Below, in pieces: positions 1-5,122 of a stretch of DNA of 6,559 nt; position 1 is the first letter of the stretch; each line of letters opens with the position of its first letter. Where the stretch lies: the NCBI GenBank assembly GCA_003601875.1, contig PIYF01000043.1:1-6559 (forward strand). The letters run 5' to 3'. Made by a program: the position numbers and the translations under genes. A model generated the notes under the pieces. The model was given only the letters and a program-made list of their open reading frames with translations. It was not told where the DNA came from and made no database searches. The DNA comes from Candidatus Bathyarchaeota archaeon (GTDB lineage: Archaea; Thermoproteota; Bathyarchaeia; Bathyarchaeales; Bathycorpusculaceae).

Positions 1-213
1 ATAGACTTTGAAACTGCAAGTGTAACAAGAAAAACTTCAAATGTAACATCAGCTTGTCAATTCCTATTTATAAGTGGTTCAACCGCTGAAAAAATAACTG
101 AAAAACTAGGGAAAAGAGACAAAAAAGTGATAATTGAAGCGTTAAGGAACTATAAGCTTGAGAAAAACCTCGAAAACTTTAAAAATGTGATTCAAGCATG
201 CAATTTACAATAA
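1..213 (+). CDS. C-terminal fragment of a probable Ser/Thr protein kinase-like protein (COG2112-like)
   Basis: Frame 1 is open from the window edge to TAA at 211-213, giving the last 70 residues of a protein that begins upstream. The fragment opens with IDFETAS, followed by NVTSACQFLF, then a Lys/Glu-rich helical tail. An 'IDFE-x-AS ... NVT' segment is what I remember from the C-lobe of small archaeal predicted Ser/Thr kinases (COG2112, RIO/Bud32-like), where DFE stands in for the metal-binding DFG motif. The N-lobe and catalytic loop are outside the window, so activity cannot be judged. The gene is on the same strand as the PurP gene but is separated from it by about 220 bp containing a hairpin and a promoter, so the two are probably not co-transcribed. 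The open frame and codon use look genuine; the family call is from memory of the motif and is only moderate. Confidence 0.6.
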   Translation: MDFETASVTRKTSNVTSACQFLFISGSTAEKITEKLGKRDKKVIIEALRNYKLEKNLENFKNVIQACNLQ

Positions 214-265
214 GCGGGGAGGATTCAGCTCCACGTCTTCAGCAATATTTACCTTTCCTCCCCGC
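214..265 (+). terminator. GC-rich stem-loop directly after the stop codon, candidate terminator or 3' end structure
   Basis: A perfect 10-bp inverted repeat, GCGGGGAGGA at 214-223 and TCCTCCCCGC at 256-265, encloses a 32-nt loop. The 5' arm begins at the base after the TAA stop of the upstream gene. The stem is very GC-rich against an AT-rich background and is followed by a pyrimidine tract (265-283) rather than a pure T run. Known archaeal terminators are mostly T-rich tracts that need no hairpin, so a role in termination or in 3' end protection of the upstream mRNA is inference. A remnant of a mobile-element end is an alternative, but no transposase sequence is visible. Confidence 0.45.
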
Positions 266-283
266 CCCCTTCTCCCTTCTCCC
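260..283 (-). other. G-quadruplex motif on the minus strand (C-rich tract on plus strand)
   Basis: On the plus strand there are four C runs: 260-263 (4), 265-269 (5), 274-276 (3) and 281-283 (3), separated by 1, 4 and 4 bases. Read on the minus strand this is four G runs of at least three with loops of 4, 4 and 1, which fits the standard G3+N1-7 quadruplex pattern. The tract also contains two tandem copies of CCCTTCT plus CCC (267-283). It shares its first C runs with the 3' arm of the neighbouring hairpin, so the two structures would compete. Function is unknown. Confidence 0.5.
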
Positions 284-318
284 AGAAAATAATAATTTAC
301 TTTATACTTTATAACGAT

Positions 319-357
319 ATCTAGAAGAAACTTCTATAGATGAAAAAATCATTTTTC
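319..357. repeat. Two adjacent short imperfect/perfect palindromes upstream of the PurP promoter
   Basis: ATCTAGAAG at 319-327 is mirrored by CTTCTATAGAT at 331-341, its inverse complement apart from a 2-base insertion, with a 3-base centre. Immediately next to it GAAAAA (342-347) and TTTTTC (352-357) form a second inverted repeat around ATCA. Both lie about 45-80 bp upstream of the TATA-like box. The position would suit an upstream regulator site, but the second repeat is low-complexity AT and may be chance. Confidence 0.25.
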
Positions 358-390
358 TTAGCTAATACTTCATAATTTTCAAAGATTTGT

Positions 391-407
391 GAAAAAGATT
401 TAAAAAA
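391..407 (+). promoter_or_regulatory. BRE/TATA-like promoter element of the PurP gene
   Basis: A purine-rich stretch GAAAAAGA (391-398) resembling a TFB recognition element is followed by TTTAAAAAA (399-407), a TATA-like box. Counting about 25 bp downstream from the centre of the box puts transcription start near 428, giving a short leader ahead of the ATG at 442. Such spacing is normal for archaeal promoters. Calls on AT-rich DNA are prone to chance matches. Confidence 0.45.
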
Positions 408-431
408 CTAGAAACCAAATTCTAGCCATCT

Positions 432-436
432 GGTGA
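432..436 (+). promoter_or_regulatory. Shine-Dalgarno GGTGA that favours the ATG start at 442
   Basis: GGTGA matches the 3' end of the archaeal anti-Shine-Dalgarno complement and lies 5 nt before ATG 442. It overlaps the alternative GTG start at 433, which itself has no upstream ribosome site and would need leaderless or near-leaderless initiation. Confidence 0.5.
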
Positions 437-441
437 ATATT

Positions 442-1875
442 ATGGTTATTAGAAGAGAGGAAATGCAGGAAATAGTGAAAAACTATAAGGAGCCTATCGG
501 ATTAAATTTGGGCTCCCATTCAGCCTTAGACGCTTGGCAGGGACAGAGAAACTATGGTTTAAGAAGCATAATATATACGACACCTAGTAGGGCAAGAATT
601 TACCTTCAAAATCCTATGGTTGGAAAACCTGAAGAAACTATAGAAGATTTGCCAAACATTGTGAAAAGAGATTTAAGAGTAGTGAACGACCCTAAAGACA
701 TAAACAAAAATGATGATTGGAGAGCGGTTATCCTAATTTTAGACAGGTATTCAGACATTGTAAAATATGTGGATGACCTTGTTAATCTTGAATGTCTACA
801 GATTCCGAACAGAGCATTCTCAGTTTATGTTGGAGGGGACGAGCGATGCAGCGTTATAGAGGATGAATATGCTGTTCCAATAGTTGGTTCAAGACTTCTT
901 TTAAAAATAGAAAACAGAGGGGAAATTGAACGTGACTATTACTGGTTTGCTGAGCAGGCTGGAATTCCATATCCAAAATCGTATGAATATGAGGTTTATG
1001 AGGGTGGAATAAGGTTTAAGGAGCCAATAGATGAGCCCATCCTTATGAAGGCTGAGCATGCCCATAGAGCCTTTGAGAGAGAATTCATATTTGCAGCTAA
1101 CTCTCAAGACTTAGAAGAGAAAGTTGCAAGAGAAGTGGAGGCTGGAAACCTAAACAGAGAATCTTTAGAAAACGCTCGCGTTGAACAAATAGTTCTCGGT
1201 CCTCATGCCAACTTTAACTTCTTCTTTTCGCCGGTAGATGCAAAGAAAGATTGGGGAGACGCTGACGATTGGTTCGCTAAATTATACAATGTAACTCTAG
1301 AGGAGGCAAGATTATGTCTTTCAAATCAATTCTTATCCATAGATGAACGTAGAGAAACAATTTTAGATGGTTTAAAAAGGTTGCCCGTAGACGTCCAAGA
1401 AAAATTGAGGAAAGTCCCATCCTTTGAAGTGACAGCTCACGCCATCTTAAGCCTAAGAGAATCCTTGTTGAAAGATGTCCACCGTTATGCAGACCGTTTT
1501 CTTCTCGCATGCAGAGAACATGCTTATCCTGGTATAATAGGCGCCTGGTGTCTTCAAACATTGATAACTTGGGATAGAATATCAAAATATGAGTTGAAAC
1601 CGACAATTAAACTAGACTTCACAAGTGGTGTGGAAGCAAAAACAGCGGCTGATTATGGATTGTATGATGTTCCAGAGGAGAGAGACCCGTACATGCATAT
1701 TCCAGTCACGCAGGATATAGCCTTGAGGCATGGTGGAGGAACAAACGTTCATATGGGAATAGGCTCCCAATATGCAAATGCGAAATATAGGAAAACAATG
1801 AGCATGGGAGACCGTATAGCCCTAGAAATTAGAAGAGCTTGGAAAGCAAATCAACTAGAAGAAATAGTAACCTAA
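442..1875 (+). CDS. purP: PurP-family ATP-dependent formate-AICAR ligase (FAICAR synthetase), long variant
   Basis: PurP enzymes use formate and ATP to formylate AICAR to FAICAR, the archaeal replacement for the folate-dependent step of purine synthesis. Residues below count from GTG 433. The N-terminal domain has NLGSHSALDAWQG (25-37) like the LGSH motif of known PurPs. The middle has VPIVGSRLLLKIE and the ATP-grasp-like KAEHAHRAFERE. The C-terminal part has PGIIGAWCLQ, HGGGTN (433-438) and MSMGDRIA (456-463), all recognisable against PurP. At 480 residues it is about 100 longer than the ~360-residue methanogen enzyme; extra sequence lies near residues 65-105 and 395-428. GTG 433 is possible, but GGTGA at 432-436 sits 5 nt ahead of ATG 442 as a Shine-Dalgarno, so I prefer 442. 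The gene converges on purC. It may be a PurP paralogue with altered activity rather than the housekeeping enzyme; family membership is firm, substrate less so. Confidence 0.85.
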   Translation: MVIRREEMQEIVKNYKEPIGLNLGSHSALDAWQGQRNYGLRSIIYTTPSRARIYLQNPMVGKPEETIEDLPNIVKRDLRVVNDPKDINKNDDWRAVILILDRYSDIVKYVDDLVNLECLQIPNRAFSVYVGGDERCSVIEDEYAVPIVGSRLLLKIENRGEIERDYYWFAEQAGIPYPKSYEYEVYEGGIRFKEPIDEPILMKAEHAHRAFEREFIFAANSQDLEEKVAREVEAGNLNRESLENARVEQIVLGPHANFNFFFSPVDAKKDWGDADDWFAKLYNVTLEEARLCLSNQFLSIDERRETILDGLKRLPVDVQEKLRKVPSFEVTAHAILSLRESLLKDVHRYADRFLLACREHAYPGIIGAWCLQTLITWDRISKYELKPTIKLDFTSGVEAKTAADYGLYDVPEERDPYMHIPVTQDIALRHGGGTNVHMGIGSQYANAKYRKTMSMGDRIALEIRRAWKANQLEEIVT

Positions 1876-1956
1876 ACTCAATATTTTCTCATTTTTCAAC
1901 CAAAACTTTTTACACATTCTACACGTTCATTTCATCTATTGAAAAATTATTGCAAT
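1876..1956. terminator. AT-rich convergent intergenic region with T-rich candidate terminators on both strands
   Basis: The 81 bp between the stops of the PurP gene and purC contain T-rich stretches on the plus strand (about 1881-1898) and, for the minus strand, a TTTTT run at about 1941-1945 just past the purC stop. Archaeal termination typically uses such T tracts. TTGAAAAATT (1939-1948) can also pair, with one bulge, with AATTTTTTCAA (1972-1982) inside the end of purC. No gene is visible here. Confidence 0.35.
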
Positions 1957-3012
1957 CTAGAATAAATCAAGAATTTTTTCAAGTTTATGCATCACTTCTT
2001 TTAGTGGAGAAACGTCAAACATTTTCCTCCCTGTTAACTCATTTGCTGCAGCCATGTACATTTCACTTACAAGTTTTTTAAAGTTCAAGTCTAATTTTGG
2101 AGGTTGAGAACTGCAAAGTTTTCTCCAATCTTTAACACCTTCAGCTTCAGCTTTTATTTTTGCTTCTTCAACATCCTTATACCAGCTTGTTTTTCGATAG
2201 TGTCTCCTGACAATTTCCTTGCTCACTGGTAATCCTTTATAGGTGAATCTACACTCATCTAATGTTCCTACGACATCAACAATCATTAGCTCTCTATCAG
2301 GTGTGAAAGCCAACTCTATTTTTCCATCTTCATTTTCTAATCCTGCTTTAGTTGCAATTTCCGTTACTGTTTCATCAACTTTTAGAAGTAAAGCTTTAAT
2401 GATTTCCATTTCTTCATCTGTTAAACCAGCTATTTTTTGAGCTTCCTTCCAAGTTATGTATCTATCCCTTTCTTCAAGCTTTGTGCTTACATCAAAAATT
2501 GGTTTCTCAAGTTTTTCTCCAGGTTTAGGATAATGGTTTAAGCCCAAATCTTCAAGGGTTAATAAGCCTTTTTCAAGTCTCTTGAAGATGGAGGAACCTT
2601 CTGGAAGTCCATTTCTATATATGATTTCAAGGGGGATCAAATAATTTTTCAGATTTGAAGTGAAAAGGCTGTAATCATATTTGAGTTTTTCATTTTCCAT
2701 GTAAGCTTTAGGCTTATAAACATTGACTAAATGGAATTCCATAATGTTCGTTGGCTCATCTAACTCGTCAAATTTTACAATTTTCCCACTTTTTGTCACT
2801 AATCCTCTATAATGGGTTTTCACATTTTTCTCTTCAAGTCTTTCGAAGCAATAGGCTCCCATTAGGCATAATGCTGCACCTTTCCCTTCAATGTGATCTG
2901 GCATTTCCCCCCAATCAAAAACTGAGTATCGGTCTGAAAAATGGAATCTTCCAACACCCATTTTATCCTTTGTTGGTTTACGTATTATCTCTAAGTCTTT
3001 TACGCTTCCCAT
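1957..3012 (-). CDS. purC: Phosphoribosylaminoimidazole-succinocarboxamide synthase (SAICAR synthetase)
   Basis: PurC joins CAIR and aspartate using ATP to give SAICAR, the step after PurE. Residue numbers here count from the upstream ATG at 3018 (353 residues). The first SAICAR-synthetase signature is IPLEIIYRNGLPEGSS (128-143), the second is DGKIELAF (231-238), followed by VDVVGTLDECRF (247-258), the usual 'GTPDxxRF' region. FSDRYSVFDWGEMPDHIEGKG (27-47) matches the N-lobe nucleotide-binding part of the archaeal long form; the length is larger than the ~240-residue bacterial enzyme. ATG 3018 would overlap the purE stop as ATGA. AGGA at 3019-3022 lies 6 nt before the second ATG at 3012, so I chose 3012; either way translation is likely coupled to purE. 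It is the second gene of a purE-purC operon read from the promoter upstream of purE. Confidence 0.93.
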   Translation of the reverse strand: MGSVKDLEIIRKPTKDKMGVGRFHFSDRYSVFDWGEMPDHIEGKGAALCLMGAYCFERLEEKNVKTHYRGLVTKSGKIVKFDELDEPTNIMEFHLVNVYKPKAYMENEKLKYDYSLFTSNLKNYLIPLEIIYRNGLPEGSSIFKRLEKGLLTLEDLGLNHYPKPGEKLEKPIFDVSTKLEERDRYITWKEAQKIAGLTDEEMEIIKALLLKVDETVTEIATKAGLENEDGKIELAFTPDRELMIVDVVGTLDECRFTYKGLPVSKEIVRRHYRKTSWYKDVEEAKIKAEAEGVKDWRKLCSSQPPKLDLNFKKLVSEMYMAAANELTGRKMFDVSPLKEVMHKLEKILDLF

Positions 3013-3014
3013 TT

Positions 3015-3500
3015 TCATTCCTTTTTCCGAAACTTTTCATCAGCCCTTTCAATTTCCCTCTTCTTTTTAAGCTGATAATCTTTAATTTTCTCAGCTAATT
3101 CTTCATCTTCAAGTGCAAAGATTTTCGCTGCTGCTATCGCTGCGCCTTCAGGCTCTAAAGTTACAACAGAACCTATGCCGCTTGGGTTTCTTAAGGATGA
3201 GTAAATATCTGCTCCAGCGAACTTTTCTGAGTATGGTGGACAAGCAATAACTGGTTTCCCAGTGTTTGCATCTACAAAACCGCTTAAAGCATTTGATCTT
3301 CCAGCAACGGTGATATAAACAACTTTTTCTCCTTCATATTTCTCTAAAATTTCTAAAAGTTTTTTAGGAGTTTTATGAGCTGACGCTACACGATATTCAT
3401 ATTCCAAACCAAAATCTTCCAGATGTTTAGCTATTTTACCGCAAAAATCTACATCCTTTGCTGAACCCATTAACAGGACAACTTTACCTTTCATATTCAT
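3015..3500 (-). CDS. purE: Class II PurE: phosphoribosylaminoimidazole carboxylase (AIR carboxylase type)
   Basis: PurE makes CAIR in purine synthesis. The 161-residue protein covers a full PurE domain. Visible motifs are LMGSAKD (10-16) at the nucleotide-phosphate site, SAHKTP (40-45), AGRSN (66-70), ACPP (86-89), YSSLRNPSGIG (100-110) and LEPEGAA (115-121). Bacterial class I N5-CAIR mutases have SAHRTP and AGGAAHLPGM at these places; AGRSN, CPP, SSLR-x-PSG and the L-x-PEG run match the class II AIR carboxylase domain of animal PAICS. This predicts direct use of CO2 with AIR, without PurK. A second ATG at 3494 is possible; neither start has a strong ribosome site. The Lys/Glu-rich tail (about residues 140-161) is likely helical. 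It is first in an operon with purC, mirroring the two domains fused in animal PAICS. Confidence 0.92.
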   Translation of the reverse strand: MNMKGKVVLLMGSAKDVDFCGKIAKHLEDFGLEYEYRVASAHKTPKKLLEILEKYEGEKVVYITVAGRSNALSGFVDANTGKPVIACPPYSEKFAGADIYSSLRNPSGIGSVVTLEPEGAAIAAAKIFALEDEELAEKIKDYQLKKKREIERADEKFRKKE

Positions 3501-3507
3501 CCACTGT

Positions 3508-3549
3508 TTAAAGAAGATTGTTTCAATTAAATATTTTAGTAGTCTTTAA
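3508..3549. repeat. 7-bp inverted repeat spanning the purE promoter
   Basis: TTAAAGA at 3508-3514 is repeated inverted as TCTTTAA at 3543-3549; allowing one extra T the match extends to GTTTAAAGA / TCTTTAAC. The two arms, 28 bp apart, bracket the purE TATA-like box. They could be half-sites for a regulator of the divergent pair, but I did not see the same motif upstream of the PurP gene, and the arms are AT-rich. Confidence 0.25.
3525..3537 (-). promoter_or_regulatory. TATA-like element of the purEC operon
   Basis: On the minus strand the stretch AAAATATTTAATT (3537-3525) is a TATA-like box. Its centre lies about 31 bp before ATG 3500, so transcription would start close to 3505 and give a very short leader. 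It lies within the 94-bp region shared with the divergent gene at 3607. Confidence 0.4.
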
Positions 3550-3555
3550 CGTGAT

Positions 3556-3570
3556 AAATTAAATTTTTAA
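3556..3570 (+). promoter_or_regulatory. TATA-like element of the small divergent gene
   Basis: AAATTAAATTTTTAA (3556-3570) is an AT-rich TATA-like stretch. A start about 25 bp downstream of its centre falls near 3588-3590, leaving a leader of about 17 nt before ATG 3607, or about 5 nt before ATG 3595. Confidence 0.35.
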
Positions 3571-3596
3571 GCAAGAGATTCCACTTCAAATTTTAT

Positions 3597-3601
3597 GGGG
3601 G
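3597..3601 (+). promoter_or_regulatory. G-rich ribosome binding site deciding the start at 3607
   Basis: Five consecutive G bases lie 5 nt ahead of ATG 3607 in otherwise AT-rich DNA. They fall inside the coding sequence if ATG 3595 were used, and that ATG has only A/T-rich sequence before it. Confidence 0.45.
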
Positions 3602-3606
3602 TTATT

Positions 3607-3921
3607 ATGTCCTTTGAAAAGAGGCGGCGTAAGAAAAGCGTTATAGACGAATTATTTGGCAGTTCTCCTTTCGGTGATTTTGAATCATTTTTTGATGAGT
3701 TTGAAGGTGGTAGCGGTTACTCCATAAGTGTTGTGCAAACCCCTACAGGGACAAAGGTTAGGGCGAAAGTTGGGAAGGATACAGATGTGAATGCTTTGAA
3801 AAGACAATTGCAAAGGCAATATCCAAACGCTGAAATAGAGATCGAAGGAGGTAAATCTGAACCCTTAATTAGAGAAATTTCAACGAAACCCATTAAAGAA
3901 GAGGGAAAGAAAGAAGAATAG
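3607..3921 (+). CDS. Small conserved-looking archaeal protein of unknown function
   Basis: I do not recognise a characterised family. From ATG 3607 the protein has 104 residues in three parts: a basic N-terminus (KRRRKK), an acidic/aromatic stretch (FGDFESFFDEFEGG), a compact core from YSISVVQT to EIEIEGG, and a Lys/Glu tail that includes PLIREISTKP. The core reads as two beta strands, a helix (NALKRQLQRQYP) and a third strand. I have an impression of similar small archaeal hypothetical proteins with a 'VGKD-x-D-x-x-x-LKRQL-x-x-x-YP-x-A-x-IEIEGG' core but cannot name one. There is no signal peptide, membrane segment or Cys. GGGGG at 3597-3601 lies 5 nt before ATG 3607 and decides this start over ATG 3595. 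It is divergent from purE and ends 5 bp from the convergent Cys-rich gene. The clear protein-like pattern and a plausible ribosome site support it being a real gene. Confidence 0.8.
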   Translation: MSFEKRRRKKSVIDELFGSSPFGDFESFFDEFEGGSGYSISVVQTPTGTKVRAKVGKDTDVNALKRQLQRQYPNAEIEIEGGKSEPLIREISTKPIKEEGKKEE

Positions 3922-3926
3922 TTTAA

Positions 3927-4367
3927 TCAACGTTTTCTAGTCATTCTGCTTCCACATCTTGGGCAAACTTGTCTAAAACATGGATTTCCAGCTACATGAG
4001 GCGCTGTGTAACCACAGTTTGGACAAACACAATATCCAGTGGGACCAGCTGCAAACCCGCCCATTCTTCCTCTACCTTGACCTGCTCCAAAGCCTCTACC
4101 TCCACCTCTACCTTGACCTCTTCCCCTAGCATACATTCCGTATCCACCTCTTCCCCATCCAGGTTCAGCTGGTGGAAAGTTTGCAGTCTGTGGTGGGGGT
4201 GGAGGTTGCATAGGAGTTGGGGAGCTTTGAGGTGTCTGCGTTATTGTTTTAGGTGTAAAGTTTGGGCATGCAGGTTCGTCTGGGTTTACGGGTATTCCAT
4301 AAAACGTGCAGAATCCATCTCTGTAGTTGGCGCATTGTTTATGGGTTGGAATATTTTGTCTGTACAT
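3927..4367 (-). CDS. Cys-rich zinc- or FeS-binding protein with Pro- and Gly/Arg-rich linker, function unknown
   Basis: This 146-residue protein has two Cys-rich ends joined by low-complexity sequence. The N-terminal module holds H9, C12, C20 and C34 in an H-x2-C-x7-C-x13-C pattern ending CPNF; I have seen similar 'C-x-x-YRDGFC ... PACPNF' modules in archaeal hypothetical proteins. Residues about 39-69 are Thr/Gln/Pro-rich with a run of five prolines; about 70-104 are Gly/Arg-rich, RGG-like. The C-terminal module has C113, C115, C118, H124, C130, C135 and C138, including two CxxC knuckles (115-118, 135-138) typical of a zinc ribbon, then a basic end. There is no signal peptide. It lies 63 bp downstream of nrdG on the same strand, with GGGAG 4 nt before its ATG and a palindrome plus a TATA-like box upstream, so it may be read both with nrdDG and alone. 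RNA/DNA or metal handling is a guess; it is not assigned to a named family. Confidence 0.85.
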   Translation of the reverse strand: MYRQNIPTHKQCANYRDGFCTFYGIPVNPDEPACPNFTPKTITQTPQSSPTPMQPPPPPQTANFPPAEPGWGRGGYGMYARGRGQGRGGGRGFGAGQGRGRMGGFAAGPTGYCVCPNCGYTAPHVAGNPCFRQVCPRCGSRMTRKR

Positions 4368-4377
4368 TTAACTCCCT

Positions 4378-4397
4378 TTTTGTGCTTATGCACAAAA
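4378..4397. promoter_or_regulatory. Perfect 8-bp-arm palindrome, candidate operator or leader hairpin
   Basis: TTTTGTGC (4378-4385) and GCACAAAA (4390-4397) are perfect inverse complements around a 4-base centre. The element lies just upstream of the GGGAG ribosome site (4372-4376) of the Cys-rich gene. If the TATA-like box at about 4408-4418 is used, transcription would start inside the palindrome, a classic repressor-operator position. In RNA it could instead form a small hairpin beside the ribosome site. It is not followed by a T run on either strand, so a terminator is unlikely. Confidence 0.45.
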
Positions 4398-4405
4398 TAG
4401 CATGC

Positions 4406-4418
4406 TGAAATAAAAAGG
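4406..4418 (-). promoter_or_regulatory. TATA-like element upstream of the Cys-rich gene
   Basis: On the minus strand CCTTTTTATTTCA (4418-4406) contains a T/A-rich TATA-like box in the 63-bp gap after nrdG. Its centre is about 25 bp from the middle of the palindrome at 4378-4397. An 8-bp palindrome AGCATGCT (4399-4406) lies between them. This would give the Cys-rich gene its own promoter within the nrdDG transcription unit. Confidence 0.3.
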
Positions 4419-4430
4419 TTACGGAGAAAA

Positions 4431-5108
4431 CTAAACTCTAAGGATAACTTCTCCAACATATTTTTTCATAACTTCAGCCAAATCAGCGATAAAGTCTTCA
4501 CTGTAAGGTTCAACATTCCTAAATTTTTTATCTAAAGTGTCGCCTGAAATAAATTGTTGAAAAGCAAATCTTTTACCGTTCTTCACAAGTTCACCGATCT
4601 TTGGAATATCCTCTTTATTAACAAATCCTGGAACAACCGTGCATCTGAACTCATAGTCAACTTTTCCCGTTTTTAACATCTCTATTGTCTGTAGAAAACC
4701 TGTGAGATCCTTTGCTCCTAAAAGCTTGTATTTTTCGAGAGAAGTTTTAACATCAAGAGCTACATAATCAGTGTAAGGTAAACATTTCTCCAAAATTTTT
4801 GGAAAGAAACCGTTAGTGTCAAGTTTAACTTTGAATCCTCTATCTTTAAGTTTCCTCAGAAACTGTGGGAGATCCTTATGCATTGTTGGTTCTCCACCTG
4901 TTATGGCTACAGCGTCAACGTAGCGTTTTCTTGATTCGAGAATTTGGAAAACTGTTTCTTCATCAAGGAATGGTGGTTTAGGATTTAATACTAGTCTCCA
5001 ATTGTGGCAGAATGGGCATCGAAGATTACATCCTACCGTAAATAGAACAGTGGCTATCCTATCTGGAAAGTCTAGCAAACTTGTTTTTTGTATTCCTCCA
5101 AACTGCAT
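4431..5108 (-). CDS. nrdG: Anaerobic ribonucleoside-triphosphate reductase activating protein (radical SAM)
   Basis: A 225-residue radical-SAM enzyme that would use a [4Fe-4S] cluster and S-adenosylmethionine to abstract a hydrogen from the glycyl-radical glycine of NrdD. The cluster motif is C27-x3-C31-x2-C34 within VGCNLRCPFCHN. TGGEPT (70-75) is the SAM-binding GGE motif, followed by KLDTNG (95-100) and YVALDVK (115-121), which fit the partial TIM barrel. The N-terminus GGIQKTSLLDFPDRIATVLFTVGC is typical of the NrdG2-type activases (TIGR02495-like) found with archaeal and anaerobic bacterial NrdD. It starts 14 nt after the nrdD stop, with GTGA (5115-5118) 6 nt before the ATG, so it is co-transcribed with nrdD. 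Other activases such as PflA share the fold; the adjacent nrdD settles the partner. Confidence 0.92.
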   Translation of the reverse strand: MQFGGIQKTSLLDFPDRIATVLFTVGCNLRCPFCHNWRLVLNPKPPFLDEETVFQILESRKRYVDAVAITGGEPTMHKDLPQFLRKLKDRGFKVKLDTNGFFPKILEKCLPYTDYVALDVKTSLEKYKLLGAKDLTGFLQTIEMLKTGKVDYEFRCTVVPGFVNKEDIPKIGELVKNGKRFAFQQFISGDTLDKKFRNVEPYSEDFIADLAEVMKKYVGEVILRV

Positions 5109-5122
5109 TAAATTTCACTGTT

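Noticed and set aside
214..283. Possible end of an IS200/IS605-type element or a CRISPR repeat
   Set aside because: Only one hairpin copy, no transposase or TnpB fragment nearby, and no regularly spaced repeats.
901..1606. Two minus-strand open frames inside the PurP gene
   Set aside because: Shadow frames with no recognisable protein pattern and no ribosome site; the plus frame matches PurP throughout.
1839..2081. Plus-strand open frame crossing the end of the PurP gene and the end of purC
   Set aside because: Ser/Phe/Thr-rich composition, overlaps both real genes, and has no promoter or ribosome site.
2751..3098. Plus-strand open frame with Leu/Phe-rich, membrane-like sequence
   Set aside because: It lies antisense to purC/purE. 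The hydrophobicity is the usual product of reading Lys/Glu-rich codons backwards.
4056..4160. Near-repeated TCTACCTTGACCT-type units suggesting a tandem DNA repeat
   Set aside because: They encode the Gly/Arg-rich linker and are explained by low-complexity coding sequence; no regular unit length.
3969..4400. Plus-strand open frame rich in Ser, Cys and Trp opposite the Cys-rich gene
   Set aside because: It is the antisense of the Gly/Arg- and Pro-rich coding sequence, whose GC-rich codons remove stops on the other strand. It has no ribosome site, and the minus frame has clear metal-binding motifs.
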